Source: Alphaproteobacteria bacterium (GTDB taxonomy: Bacteria > Pseudomonadota > Alphaproteobacteria > Caulobacterales > Maricaulaceae). Taken from it: a stretch of DNA of 64,000 nucleotides. The position numbers and the translations under genes were made by a program. Shown here one piece after another: positions 54,692 through 62,511 of the stretch. The stretch covers positions 170,458 to 234,457 of the forward strand of contig JAAEZM010000003.1 in NCBI GenBank assembly GCA_018222865.1, given 5' to 3'. The notes beneath the pieces are model-generated. The model did no database searches and was not told where the DNA came from. It saw only the letters and a list, made by a program, of their open reading frames with translations. Position 1 is the first letter of the stretch; each line of letters opens with the position of its first letter.

Positions 54692-55093
54692 TTCTTTCCA
54701 TTGTTCCCGCTCCGCTCGACCCGAGCCTGATGCCGCTGTCGGCGTTGGGGGCGATGCTCACATGGAACGCGCTCAAGGCTGAAGAGTTCGAACCTAATCC
54801 CGCAAGGTGCGCCATTTCCCTGTCCCGGCAGAGGTCGGGATCCATCTCACGCTTGTTCGCTCCGCGAACCGCTCCGAAGTTGCGCCCTTGCGTGGGTCGT
54901 TCTCAAAAATAATATGGACAATTTAATATGCTATAACATTGATTATATACGGAAATTTTCACTTAGATAAAATTTTCGCCTATCTCTAAACGTGAAATCA
55001 ACTCCGCTTCTGTAGTGTCCCCATCGAACAAGAACACGGTCGATGAAACGGCCGGGCTTACTGGGTGAGATAAAGAGAACCGGGGAATGAAAA
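54692..55093. other. Gene-free region downstream of tRNA-Arg
   Basis: About 400 bases without a convincing gene. It contains a copy of the tRNA 3' end (54782-54816) and a noticeably A+T-rich stretch at about 54905-55015, unlike the rest of the window. TTGATT and TAAAAT-type segments in that stretch could be the promoter of the TonB-domain gene that follows. No direct sign of an integrase or transposase. Confidence 0.6.
54782..54816 (+). repeat. Copy of the tRNA-Arg 3' end
   Basis: AGGTGCGCCATT here repeats exactly the 12 bases at the 3' end of tRNA-Arg (54682-54693), 123 bases away, and is preceded by GTTCGAA at T-loop-like spacing. The T stem does not pair, so it is not a functional tRNA. 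It may be a decayed second tRNA or an attachment-site scar. Confidence 0.5.
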
Positions 55094-55438
55094 ATGGGAA
55101 ACTGGAAAAATAACGCATTGATTGCCGCCATCGCTCTGAGCGCTGGCATGGTCGCCGCACCGGCTCTGGCACAGGATGCGCCAGCGCGCGAAGTTGTGCA
55201 TGTTGAAGCGCCGGAATATCCGCGCGGCGCCGAACGCCGCAATGTGGAGGGCTTTGTTGTTGTGAGCTACTCCATCGATGCGAATGGTGATGTTGTTGAC
55301 GCCGCGGTTGCTGAAGCGCAGCCGGAAGGGATTTTTGACCGCGCCGCGCTGCGTGCGGTTGAAAGCTGGCGCTTTGTCGAAGCCGCAGCTCAGACGGATG
55401 GCCACTCTACCCGTCTGAACTTCGAGCTCTCCGACTAA
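55094..55438 (+). CDS. Secreted TonB C-terminal-domain protein
   Basis: A 114-residue protein with a cleavable-type signal peptide (about residues 1-26, ending ALAQD) and a TonB C-terminal domain: PEYPRGAERRNVEGFVVVSYSID (key part GFVVVSYSID) and ALRAVESWRFVEA. It lacks the N-terminal membrane anchor and proline-rich spacer of true TonB, so it is unlikely to energise receptors by itself. GGGGA stands seven bases before the ATG. It lies just after the AT-rich region. Confidence 0.82.
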   Translation: MGNWKNNALIAAIALSAGMVAAPALAQDAPAREVVHVEAPEYPRGAERRNVEGFVVVSYSIDANGDVVDAAVAEAQPEGIFDRAALRAVESWRFVEAAAQTDGHSTRLNFELSD

Positions 55439-55479
55439 AGGCCAATTTCTCTTCTGAATGCTTGCCTGGCGTCGTGACT

Positions 55480-55507
55480 TGGCGGATCCGGATTCTTGGA
55501 TCCGCCA
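55480..55507. terminator. Inverted repeat between convergent genes
   Basis: TGGCGGATCC and GGATCCGCCA form a perfect 10-bp stem around the 8-base loop GGATTCTT, in the gap between the TonB-domain gene and the small minus-strand gene. No strong U-run follows on either side. Likely a bidirectional 3'-end hairpin. Confidence 0.5.
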
Positions 55508-55517
55508 GTCTCATGGC

Positions 55518-55703
55518 CTATTCTGCCAGACACCAAACTCCGGTGCAGACGCCGAAGGCCAGTTGCATGATCAGGTCCATGAGGCCGGTCAGGATCAGCA
55601 ATGGCAAGCCGACATAGGCAAAGACCAGCCAGACCGCCATGAGTGTCGGGCGCGGTTCGGTGATGGCGTGGCCCATCACAATTTCTGCTTTACGTGAGAA
55701 CAT
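55518..55703 (-). CDS. Small hydrophobic protein
   Basis: A 61-residue frame with a hydrophobic helix in LMAVWLVFAYVGLPLLILTG and a second in MDLIMQLAFGVCTGVWCL, suggesting a two-helix inner-membrane protein. No clear Shine-Dalgarno motif precedes the first ATG; a second ATG ten codons in is possible. No family is recognised. Composition supports coding, but it is short, so certainty is moderate. Confidence 0.55.
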   Translation of the reverse strand: MFSRKAEIVMGHAITEPRPTLMAVWLVFAYVGLPLLILTGLMDLIMQLAFGVCTGVWCLAE

Positions 55704-55768
55704 GGCGTTTTGATCTCGTCTGCGACGTGGATTAAGACGCTAGAAGCATAACCGTGAAGCAAGACTAA

Positions 55769-56671
55769 ATGCAGCTCCATCTCGATCTAGACCGTGACCG
55801 CTGGGATGCGGCCCTCCGGCAGACCTCCTCTGCTTTACAGCAGGACTGGTCCTATGGTGCGGCGCTGTCGCAAATCGGTGCGAAGCTCTGCCGCGCGGGT
55901 ATCAGCGAAAACGGCCAGCTGATTGCGCTGTCCCAGATCTCCATGCGCAAGATCGGATTCGTCCTCAATTTCTCGGTGTGTTTGCGTGGCCCGGTATGGC
56001 TCAAGCCCCTGACCGACCAGAAGAAGCGCGCCGCCATTCGCCTCTTGAAGGCCAAGCTGGGTCTGCAAAGACCACGTGCGCTCCTCGTATCACCGGATCA
56101 GAGCGAGCCCCTGCGCGGCTTCTCCAAGGTGATGACCGGGTATTCCACCGTCATGCTGGATCTTGACCAGGATCTGGATGCGCTGCGGGCCGGTTTCGAT
56201 GGAAAATGGCGTAACCGGCTGGTTGCGGCGGAGAAGTCGGGTCTCAAAGTCACGCAAAACGGATCGAAACCGGCCCAATATCGCTGGCTGCTGGAAACTG
56301 AAGAAGGCCAACGCAAGGAGCGCGGCTATACCGCGACACCGGCCAGCTTGGTGCCGCTTTTCGTTGAGGCCAAAGGGGATCGCGACAGCCTCTTAATCCT
56401 GCGGGCGGATCAGGGGCGGGAGAAGGTTGCGGCCATGCTGTTTTTGATCCATGGCTGCGCCGCGACCTATCATATCGGCTGGAACAGCGAGGTCGGCCGC
56501 AAGCAGGGGGCCCATAATCTTCTCTTGTGGCGCGCATTGGACATGCTAAAGGCACGCGGTGTCAGGCAACTCGATCTTGGCGGCGTTGAGACCGTCAAGA
56601 GCGCAGGTCTGGCACGGTTCAAGATCGGGACGGGCGGTGAGGTTGTGACCTATGCCGGAACCTATTTCTAA
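55769..56671 (+). CDS. FemAB/BioF2-like acyltransferase (GNAT fold)
   Basis: A 300-residue protein with the pattern of FemAB/BioF2-like transferases: GKWRNRLVAAEKSGLKV in the middle and, in the C-terminal half, HIGWNSEVGRKQGAHNLLLW with LDLGGVE. Related proteins add aminoacyl groups to lipid II or transfer acyl groups in exopolysaccharide/lipid pathways. The specific substrate is unknown and no polysaccharide genes flank it. No membrane segments. A lipoprotein gene follows within ten bases. Confidence 0.82.
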   Translation: MQLHLDLDRDRWDAALRQTSSALQQDWSYGAALSQIGAKLCRAGISENGQLIALSQISMRKIGFVLNFSVCLRGPVWLKPLTDQKKRAAIRLLKAKLGLQRPRALLVSPDQSEPLRGFSKVMTGYSTVMLDLDQDLDALRAGFDGKWRNRLVAAEKSGLKVTQNGSKPAQYRWLLETEEGQRKERGYTATPASLVPLFVEAKGDRDSLLILRADQGREKVAAMLFLIHGCAATYHIGWNSEVGRKQGAHNLLLWRALDMLKARGVRQLDLGGVETVKSAGLARFKIGTGGEVVTYAGTYF

Positions 56672-56681
56672 CGAGAGACTT

Positions 56682-57239
56682 ATGATGCGCTGGCTTGTGG
56701 TTTTGATCTCCGGTGTGGTGCTCGCGGCGTGTTCTGCCGCCGTCGAGCGTAGTCATGCCAGTGGGAGTATCATTACGCTGTTCGGGCAAATCGGGGTCGT
56801 TGATCGCGCGAATGTCGACCCGGTCGTGGAGCCGCTTTTTGGAACCCTCGGGGTCGAGTTCGACACTGCCTTAGGGCTCAATTATGAGAGCCTGGCGGCC
56901 TTGCAGCAGCACTCCATCCGGACGGACTTCCCGCTCGGTGGTGAGCATCACGTCTTTAGGGGGCCGCGCTTGCATGATGTGCTGGCGGTCGCCCTGCCGG
57001 AGGGCGATATGGTGCGAGTGACTGCGCTGGACGGCTATCAGCGTGACATCTCCATGGAGCGCATTGAGCAAGACGGCGTCATTCTGGCGATCAGCCGAAA
57101 CGGAATTCCGCTCGGCCTGGGCGGGCTCGGGCCGACCATGCTGGTCTGGCCACGCGGCGAGGATCCCGCCCTGGCGGAGATGAGCGATGACGACTGGGTC
57201 TGGGGGATTTTGACCCTGGAAGTGCGCTCGCCAGCATAA
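56682..57239 (+). CDS. Sulfite-oxidase-fold (molybdopterin-binding-like) lipoprotein lacking the Mo cysteine
   Basis: A 185-residue lipoprotein with lipobox LAAC (Cys17). The mature part resembles the oxidoreductase molybdopterin-binding domain: FRGPRLHDVLAVALPEGDMVRVTALDGY (key part FRGPRLHDVLAVA) then QDGVILAISRNG and the closing WVWGILTLEV. No cysteine occurs after the lipobox, so the Mo-ligating Cys of sulfite oxidase is absent and cofactor binding is doubtful. It is ten bases after the FemAB-like gene. The ATG chosen has GAGAG upstream; an in-frame ATG ten codons earlier lies inside that gene. Confidence 0.75.
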   Translation: MMRWLVVLISGVVLAACSAAVERSHASGSIITLFGQIGVVDRANVDPVVEPLFGTLGVEFDTALGLNYESLAALQQHSIRTDFPLGGEHHVFRGPRLHDVLAVALPEGDMVRVTALDGYQRDISMERIEQDGVILAISRNGIPLGLGGLGPTMLVWPRGEDPALAEMSDDDWVWGILTLEVRSPA

Positions 57240-57363
57240 TCGCTGCAGCCTGAGGCATGATCCTTCCCGCTGCCACACAAGCGCATAAAAGGCTTTGAGC
57301 GCCGCCATTAACTTTCTATGGTGCGCGCCAAAGAAATGTTGGTCCTGGGAGGGGACGAGGACA

Positions 57364-58968
57364 ATGTATGAAACTATTGTAGGCGGAATCGAGACCTTCT
57401 CCGATTTCCTCTGGGGCGGAAATTGGGGCGATAACTCGATCTTGCCTGTCGGCCCGATCACCATCCTGCTGCTGGGCACTGGCCTGTATTTGATGATTGG
57501 CCTGCGCTTCATGCCGATCCGTCAATTGCCGCGGGCCTTCCGCTCTCTCTTCAGCGGCAGCCATGACAAGGATGACGGTGCGATCTCGCCTTTCCAGGCC
57601 CTTGCAACGGCACTGTCTGGGCAGGTTGGTACGGGTAACCTGGCCGGTGTCGCGACCGCGATCACCCTGGGCGGTCCCGCTGCGATCTTCTGGATGTGGG
57701 TCACGGCGCTGGTCGGTATGGCGTCGGCCTATTCGGAATCCATGCTGGCGGTGCGCTATCGTGAGCATCCGAAAAATGGCCAGTCCTCTGTCGCCGGTGG
57801 CCCGATGTATTACATCAAGAACGGCCTGGGCAAATGGTGGATCTGGCTGGCCGTGCTCTTCTCGGTGGGGACGCTCTTCTCCGCCCTGGCGACCGGCAAT
57901 ATGATCCAGTCCAACTCGCTGACCAATGGTATCGTGGGTGCGCTGGGCAATGCCGAGATCATGGATCCGAATGCCTTGAGCTCCAAAATGATCGTAGGTG
58001 CGATCATTGCGGCACTGACCTTCTTCGTGATCATTGGCGGTATTAAGTCCATCGGTTCCGTGGCGGGTAAAGTGGTTCCGCTCATGGCGGCGACCTATGT
58101 CCTCGTGGCCTTAGTGACCTTGATCATGAATTTCTCGGAGATCCCGGCTGCCTTTGGCCTGATCTTCAATGGCCTGTTTGAACCGCAAGCCGCAGCCGGT
58201 GGCTTCCTCGGTGCCAGTATTGCTGCAGGTATCCGTTTTGGTGTGGAGCGTGGTCTCTTCTCCAACGAAGCCGGTCAGGGTTCTGCCCCGATCGCCCACG
58301 CTGCGGCCCGGACGAATGACCCGGTTCAGCAAGGTAAGATCGCCATGGTCGGTACCTTCCTGGATACGATGGTGATCTGCACCATGACAGCGCTGGTCAT
58401 CCTCACCGTCACTGGCGATTTCGTTTACAACGAAGCTGGCGATGTGATCGACTATGCGTGGCTGGCGGGCCTTGAGGGTATCCAGGTCACACAGGCTTCC
58501 TATCAGAGCGCCTTCCCCTTCGGTGACTGGTATATCGCCATCATCCTGGCCTTCTTTGCTTTCACCACCATTCTGGGCTGGTCCTATTATGGCGAACGCG
58601 CCATCGCCTTCCTGGGCGGTGAGAAGCTGGTCCTGCCCTTCCGCCTGGTCTGGGTTGTGATGGTCTTTATCGGTTCCTGGCAGCAGGTAGATGTGATTTG
58701 GCGCCTGGGCGGCATCGCGAACGCCGCAATGGCTGCGCCGAACCTGATCGCGCTGCTCTTCCTGTCAGGCATGGTGTTCAAGATCACGCGCGAGCACGAT
58801 GCCAAAATCGTCGCAGGCGGGCTCGAGGTTGATTATGACGCCAGCGCCCATGTCGATGATGCTCCGGCTGCTGATGGCGCTGAGAGTGTTGCAGAGGCAG
58901 ATGCCGGTGAGGCGGGTGATGCCCCGGGCGAGGGTGAGTCCGGCGATGATCCCAAGCCGCAGGGCTAA
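57364..58968 (+). CDS. Alanine/glycine:Na+ symporter (AGCS family)
   Basis: A 534-residue carrier with about 10-11 helices. The hallmark SAF_signature region reads GQVGTGNLAGVATAI and the second GVERGLFSNEAGQGSAPIAHA (key part FSNEAGQGSAPIA), both diagnostic of AGCS transporters. It imports alanine or glycine with Na+. The C-terminus is a long acidic, Asp/Ala/Glu-rich tail. GAGGACA precedes the ATG chosen; an upstream in-frame start (57295) lacks that. A strong intrinsic terminator follows. Confidence 0.94.
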   Translation: MYETIVGGIETFSDFLWGGNWGDNSILPVGPITILLLGTGLYLMIGLRFMPIRQLPRAFRSLFSGSHDKDDGAISPFQALATALSGQVGTGNLAGVATAITLGGPAAIFWMWVTALVGMASAYSESMLAVRYREHPKNGQSSVAGGPMYYIKNGLGKWWIWLAVLFSVGTLFSALATGNMIQSNSLTNGIVGALGNAEIMDPNALSSKMIVGAIIAALTFFVIIGGIKSIGSVAGKVVPLMAATYVLVALVTLIMNFSEIPAAFGLIFNGLFEPQAAAGGFLGASIAAGIRFGVERGLFSNEAGQGSAPIAHAAARTNDPVQQGKIAMVGTFLDTMVICTMTALVILTVTGDFVYNEAGDVIDYAWLAGLEGIQVTQASYQSAFPFGDWYIAIILAFFAFTTILGWSYYGERAIAFLGGEKLVLPFRLVWVVMVFIGSWQQVDVIWRLGGIANAAMAAPNLIALLFLSGMVFKITREHDAKIVAGGLEVDYDASAHVDDAPAADGAESVAEADAGEAGDAPGEGESGDDPKPQG

Positions 58969-58993
58969 TCTCTCTGTTTGGCTTTGAGGAAAA

Positions 58994-59018
58994 GGCTCCG
59001 CTTTGGCGGGGCCTTTTT
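58994..59018 (+). terminator. Intrinsic terminator of the AGCS symporter gene
   Basis: GGCTCCGC, loop TTTG, GCGGGGCC forms an 8-bp stem with one G-U pair and is directly followed by TTTTTCTTTT, a classic Rho-independent terminator 26 bases after the stop. The A-run before it (AAAA) gives it some bidirectional character for the convergent VanZ-like gene. Confidence 0.9.
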
Positions 59019-59028
59019 CTTTTGCAGC

Positions 59029-59424
59029 TTATCGAGCCCAGCGGCGGCGCTTGACGAGCTCAGCTGCGGCCACGCCAAAACCAATCCCGATTATATTGGC
59101 AGCGACGTCAAAAACAGAAGCTGTGCGTCCGACAAAATCGAGCGATTGGAGGTATTCAATCGTGACGCCATAGCTCAGCATCGCAATAGCGGCCCAGGCC
59201 CAATGGCGCAGGGGCCAGCCTATGCGCGCCAGGACGGTCAGGGTGAAAAACGCGGCGATATGCTCGAGCTTGTCCGGGCCCAGGAGCGTGTTGCGCGAGG
59301 CATGGCCCGGTTGCAATGCCAGGTCGGTGACCAGGATGAGCGTGGTCAGGAGCAGAACGCGGCCGGCCCAACGCAGTCCGGGATCTGGACGTGGGGCGTG
59401 AGTGTTTCTAACTTCCGGCGACAT
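59029..59424 (-). CDS. VanZ-like family membrane protein
   Basis: A 131-residue protein with about four hydrophobic helices. [18 protein letters not shown] and [25 protein letters not shown] (key part [15 protein letters not shown]) are the VanZ-domain signature. Despite the name, most family members are not linked to teicoplanin resistance, and the function is unknown. It is divergent from bioB with 20 bases between the start codons, so their promoters overlap the genes. Confidence 0.85.
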   Translation of the reverse strand: MSPEVRNTHAPRPDPGLRWAGRVLLLTTLILVTDLALQPGHASRNTLLGPDKLEHIAAFFTLTVLARIGWPLRHWAWAAIAMLSYGVTIEYLQSLDFVGRTASVFDVAANIIGIGFGVAAAELVKRRRWAR

Positions 59425-59444
59425 TTCTTAGGACAGGCTCTTTC

Positions 59445-60452
59445 ATGACCGACTTGCTTCAAGATCTCGACCAGCTCGCGACGCCCCGTACCAATTGGAC
59501 ACGCGAGGAGGCCGGAGAGGTATACCGCGCACCTTTTAACGATCTGATATTTGCAGCGCAGTCTGTGCACAGAAAATTCCATGATCCGAATGCCGTCCAG
59601 ACCAGCCAGCTTCTCTCGATCAAGACGGGCGGGTGTGCCGAGGATTGTGGGTATTGCAATCAGTCCGCTCATTTCGATACCGGGCTGCAAGCCTCCAAGC
59701 TGATGCCGCTCAATGAAGTCATGCAGGCGGCTGAAAAGGCAAAGGCGGGCGGAGCCACGCGTTTTTGTATGGGCGCCGCCTGGCGCGAGCTGAAACCGCG
59801 TGATGAAGACGCGATCTGCGAGATGATTGAAGGGGTGAAATCGCTCGGCATGGAGACCTGCGTCACGCTGGGCATGCTTGAGGACGGACAGGCGAGAAAG
59901 CTGCGCCAAGCCGGCCTGGATTATTACAACCATAATCTCGATACGGCACCGGAAGATTATGGGCGGGTCATTTCCACACGCACTTATCAAGACCGTATCG
60001 ATACGCTCGACCGCGTTCGCGATGCCGGTATTCATGTCTGCACGGGCGGCATTGTAGGCATGGGCGAGCCGGAAACTGCGCGCATCGGCCTGATTGCAGA
60101 GCTCGCCAATATGAGCCCGCATCCCGAGAGCGTGCCGATCAATCACCTTGTGGCGGTGAAAGGCACACCGCTCGGCGATAGCAAACCGCTCGACGGAATT
60201 GATTTTGTTCGTACGATTGCCACTGCGCGCATTCTTATGCCGAAATCCATGGTCCGTCTTTCGGCCGGGCGTGAAGGCATGAGCCGTGAATTACAGGCGC
60301 TCTGCTTCCTGGCGGGTGCCAATTCGATTTTCGTAGGGGAAGAATTGCTCACCACGCCAAACCCGGAAAAGCATGAGGATTTCGACATGTTCGGCGCTCT
60401 GGGGATTGAGCCGATGAAGCTGGGCTCGGTCGAGCTCAGCCCGGCGGAATAA
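59445..60452 (+). CDS. bioB: Biotin synthase
   Basis: A 335-residue radical-SAM enzyme with CAEDCGYC (Cys64, 68, 71) for the SAM cluster. Further motifs are [18 protein letters not shown] and the C-terminal LSAGREGM with the conserved arginine and cysteine regions for the [2Fe-2S] cluster. It inserts sulfur into dethiobiotin. The rest of the biotin operon (bioFDA) is not in the window. Downstream is the pterin dehydratase gene after 22 bases. Confidence 0.96.
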   Translation: MTDLLQDLDQLATPRTNWTREEAGEVYRAPFNDLIFAAQSVHRKFHDPNAVQTSQLLSIKTGGCAEDCGYCNQSAHFDTGLQASKLMPLNEVMQAAEKAKAGGATRFCMGAAWRELKPRDEDAICEMIEGVKSLGMETCVTLGMLEDGQARKLRQAGLDYYNHNLDTAPEDYGRVISTRTYQDRIDTLDRVRDAGIHVCTGGIVGMGEPETARIGLIAELANMSPHPESVPINHLVAVKGTPLGDSKPLDGIDFVRTIATARILMPKSMVRLSAGREGMSRELQALCFLAGANSIFVGEELLTTPNPEKHEDFDMFGALGIEPMKLGSVELSPAE

Positions 60453-60474
60453 GTAAGAAGGTCAGGAGACGAGC

Positions 60475-60750
60475 ATGGAAAAGCTGGGAGCCAGCCGCGT
60501 TCTGGAAGATCTTCAGGGCTGGGCGGCAGTAGAGGGTCGCGATGCGATCCGCAAAGTCTATGAATTCGCCGATTTCAACGCGGCCTGGGGCTTTATGAGC
60601 CGGGTCGCGCTGAAAGCCGAACAGATGAACCATCATCCTGAATGGTTTAATGTTTACAATAAGGTGGATGTGACGCTTGCGACCCATGATGCGGGCGGGG
60701 TGACCCAGCTCGATCTGGATCTTGCCGCGTTTATGGACGCGCTCGCCTAG
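60475..60750 (+). CDS. phhB: 4a-hydroxytetrahydrobiopterin dehydratase
   Basis: A 91-residue protein with the family motif [22 protein letters not shown] (key parts [10 protein letters not shown] and [13 protein letters not shown]), giving the paired histidines of the active site. It regenerates tetrahydropterin after phenylalanine hydroxylase or, in genomes lacking that, serves other pterin pathways. GGAGACGAGC precedes the ATG. No phhA in the window. Confidence 0.93.
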   Translation: MEKLGASRVLEDLQGWAAVEGRDAIRKVYEFADFNAAWGFMSRVALKAEQMNHHPEWFNVYNKVDVTLATHDAGGVTQLDLDLAAFMDALA

Positions 60751-60764
60751 CTGGTCTGTCCGGG

Positions 60765-61220
60765 TCAGTCGGCGTGGATGATGATCATGCCGATCAAGAC
60801 CTCAGCCCCGTCGCGGCCGAGGGTCATATCCGTGGCCTCTTGCAGCAAGGCGGCGATCCGATCAGCATCGGGGACTTCGCCATACTGGTAATACATGCCG
60901 GTATAAACGCTCAGCGCCGTGACATAGGCATTGCGCAGGCGCGGCATGAGGCGGTCGATGCGGTCACGCAGATCTGTATCCTCTACTTCCAGACCCGCTT
61001 CGATTTGCAATAAGCCGCGCGCGCGCCGATTGGCCTGCACCGTGGCGGTAAGCGGCGGCAGCGGCATATAGCTGTCCGATGATGTCAGGCTGCGGTGGCG
61101 GCTGGTGTCCTCGCTTTGGGCGGGAGGGGGCGCCGCAAAAGCGGTCGCCGACAGGCCGAAAACCAGAGCCAGGCACAAAAGCCCGTGACGGGCGAGAGAG
61201 ATCAAATCAACACGCGACAT
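60765..61220 (-). CDS. Secreted protein of unknown function
   Basis: A 151-residue protein with an N-terminal signal peptide (hydrophobic LCLALVFGLSATAFA, cleavage near AFA-A). The mature part has MPLPPLTATVQANRRARGLLQIEAGLEV (key part ANRRARGLLQIEAGLEV) and a helical C-terminus ending GAEVLIGMIIIHAD. It resembles small exported proteins of related marine Alphaproteobacteria that carry no assigned role. It converges with phhB and precedes nothing on its strand; the HTH regulator lies 12 bases upstream of its start. Confidence 0.7.
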   Translation of the reverse strand: MSRVDLISLARHGLLCLALVFGLSATAFAAPPPAQSEDTSRHRSLTSSDSYMPLPPLTATVQANRRARGLLQIEAGLEVEDTDLRDRIDRLMPRLRNAYVTALSVYTGMYYQYGEVPDADRIAALLQEATDMTLGRDGAEVLIGMIIIHAD

Positions 61221-61232
61221 GCGTGTGTCATA

Positions 61233-61874
61233 TCATGCGGCCGTAAAGGAAGCGTTTTTATAGCCTGAATTGGCGACACCTGAGCGGAAGGTCTGAATAT
61301 GCGTTCCGCGCTCTTCAAGGCGGCGTTGATATTCACCCGCGCTTAGCGGCGAGAAGGCATTGTAAAGATACCAGCCGCCATCCTCGCCGCGGATCGGCGT
61401 CAGCACAGTATCCCAATGATAGCTGTCCTCATTGGGATTGGACTGCCACAAGACTTCCACGCGCGAGAGTTCCCCATTGAAGACGCCGGTGTCGAGAACG
61501 TCCCGGACCAGGGTCTCGCTATTGATCACCGCAGTCATGGCAATGGGTTCGCCTTCGCGCGAGCGCTGGAACTGGGGGTGATTGCGCAGGCCGTCGCTGA
61601 GCGCGACATTGAAGATCTCTGCACCGTCAAAGCGCATAATGCTGGCAATGTGCGGGCTGACGCGCACGGATTTCAGGACGAAGTCGAGCACATCCAATTG
61701 CGCTGGATTGGAAATCAGGGAGCGGATCTTGTGCTCCAGCCCATCTTTGGGCTCAGTCTTGCCGGATTCCAAACGTGAGACATAGGCCTGGCTGATCTCA
61801 AGCAGGTCGGCCAATGCCTCCTGCTTCAGCCCATTGCGTGCGCGGTAAGTCCGCAATTCCAACGACCAGTCCAT
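61233..61874 (-). CDS. XRE-family transcriptional regulator with unusual C-terminal domain
   Basis: A 213-residue protein with an N-terminal Cro/C1-type HTH (KQEALADLLEISQAYVSRLESGK; key part ISQAYVSRLESGK) and a C-terminal domain of about 130 residues that I do not recognise; strand-rich segments (SRVEVLWQSN, YHWDTVLTPI) suggest a PAS-like ligand fold. The gene is followed closely by the secreted-protein gene, with which it may be cotranscribed. An A+T-rich region with TTAA motifs lies upstream. Confidence 0.82.
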   Translation of the reverse strand: MDWSLELRTYRARNGLKQEALADLLEISQAYVSRLESGKTEPKDGLEHKIRSLISNPAQLDVLDFVLKSVRVSPHIASIMRFDGAEIFNVALSDGLRNHPQFQRSREGEPIAMTAVINSETLVRDVLDTGVFNGELSRVEVLWQSNPNEDSYHWDTVLTPIRGEDGGWYLYNAFSPLSAGEYQRRLEERGTHIQTFRSGVANSGYKNASFTAA

Positions 61875-62107
61875 GATAACCCAACTACCACTTTTAACGT
61901 GAGGCCCACAGGATCGCGTGGACGTCTCATCGGATCAAGCCATACATGTCGCTGTTAACTTTTATAAATTATCGAGCGAACAGTGTTTAGTTGCAATTAA
62001 AGATTGGATCCGATTTGTCAAGTTCGATCCCTGCCAGCTGCGGCTGGACGGTGAATGCCGATGCAGGCTAAAAGCGGACTGATTGCAAATAGAGCGCTGG
62101 AACCTCC

Positions 62108-62407
62108 ATGTCCCCCATTGACGGCCTGATTATTTATATCGTTCACCCCGCCCTCACCCTCCTGATGTGGATCGTGATCATCGGCGTGGTGATGAGCTGG
62201 CTCATCAATTTCAACGTCATCAACACGCATAACCAGTTCGTGGCGACCGTCTATCGTATGACCTATGCGGTGACAGAACCGCTTTTGCGGCCGATCCGCA
62301 GCGTGCTGCCGACACTCGGTGGGTTGGACTTTTCACCCATCGCGCTGATCCTGCTGATCTCTTTCGTGCAGGGCTATGTGCTGATGGAGCTGGTTCGGAT
62401 TTTCTGA
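62108..62407 (+). CDS. YggT family membrane protein
   Basis: A 99-residue protein with two hydrophobic regions around a polar YggT loop: SWLINFNVINTHNQFVATVYRMTYAVTEPLLRPIR (key parts NTHNQFVATVYRMTYAVTEP and LLRPIRSVLP). YggT proteins are small inner-membrane proteins linked in some species to osmotic stress and cell division. In related genomes YggT is followed by DUF167 and folD; here the DUF167 gene is missing and folD follows 105 bases later. Confidence 0.9.
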   Translation: MSPIDGLIIYIVHPALTLLMWIVIIGVVMSWLINFNVINTHNQFVATVYRMTYAVTEPLLRPIRSVLPTLGGLDFSPIALILLISFVQGYVLMELVRIF

Positions 62408-62511
62408 TCCGTTTGCGCACCACTGCGGCAGTGATCGGCGACTCGATCGGCGACGAATCGCATTAACGGCGTGGCTTTTATGAGTTGGACAGGCGGCAGG
62501 AGTCCTCAGCC

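Noticed and set aside
54333-54845. Minus-strand open frame of 170 codons spanning the tRNA-Arg
   Set aside because: It contains RGFEPLTSAFGGQRS, a widespread spurious translation of the tRNA-Arg reverse strand, and overlaps the real OYE gene.
54730-54912. Plus-strand open frame of 60 codons downstream of the tRNA
   Set aside because: Translation of the tRNA-like repeat and surrounding sequence; no ribosome-binding site and no protein-like composition.
55087-55113. Eight-codon upstream ORF before the TonB-domain gene
   Set aside because: Out-of-frame ATG overlapping the real start; the SD spacing fits the downstream ATG, so this is incidental.
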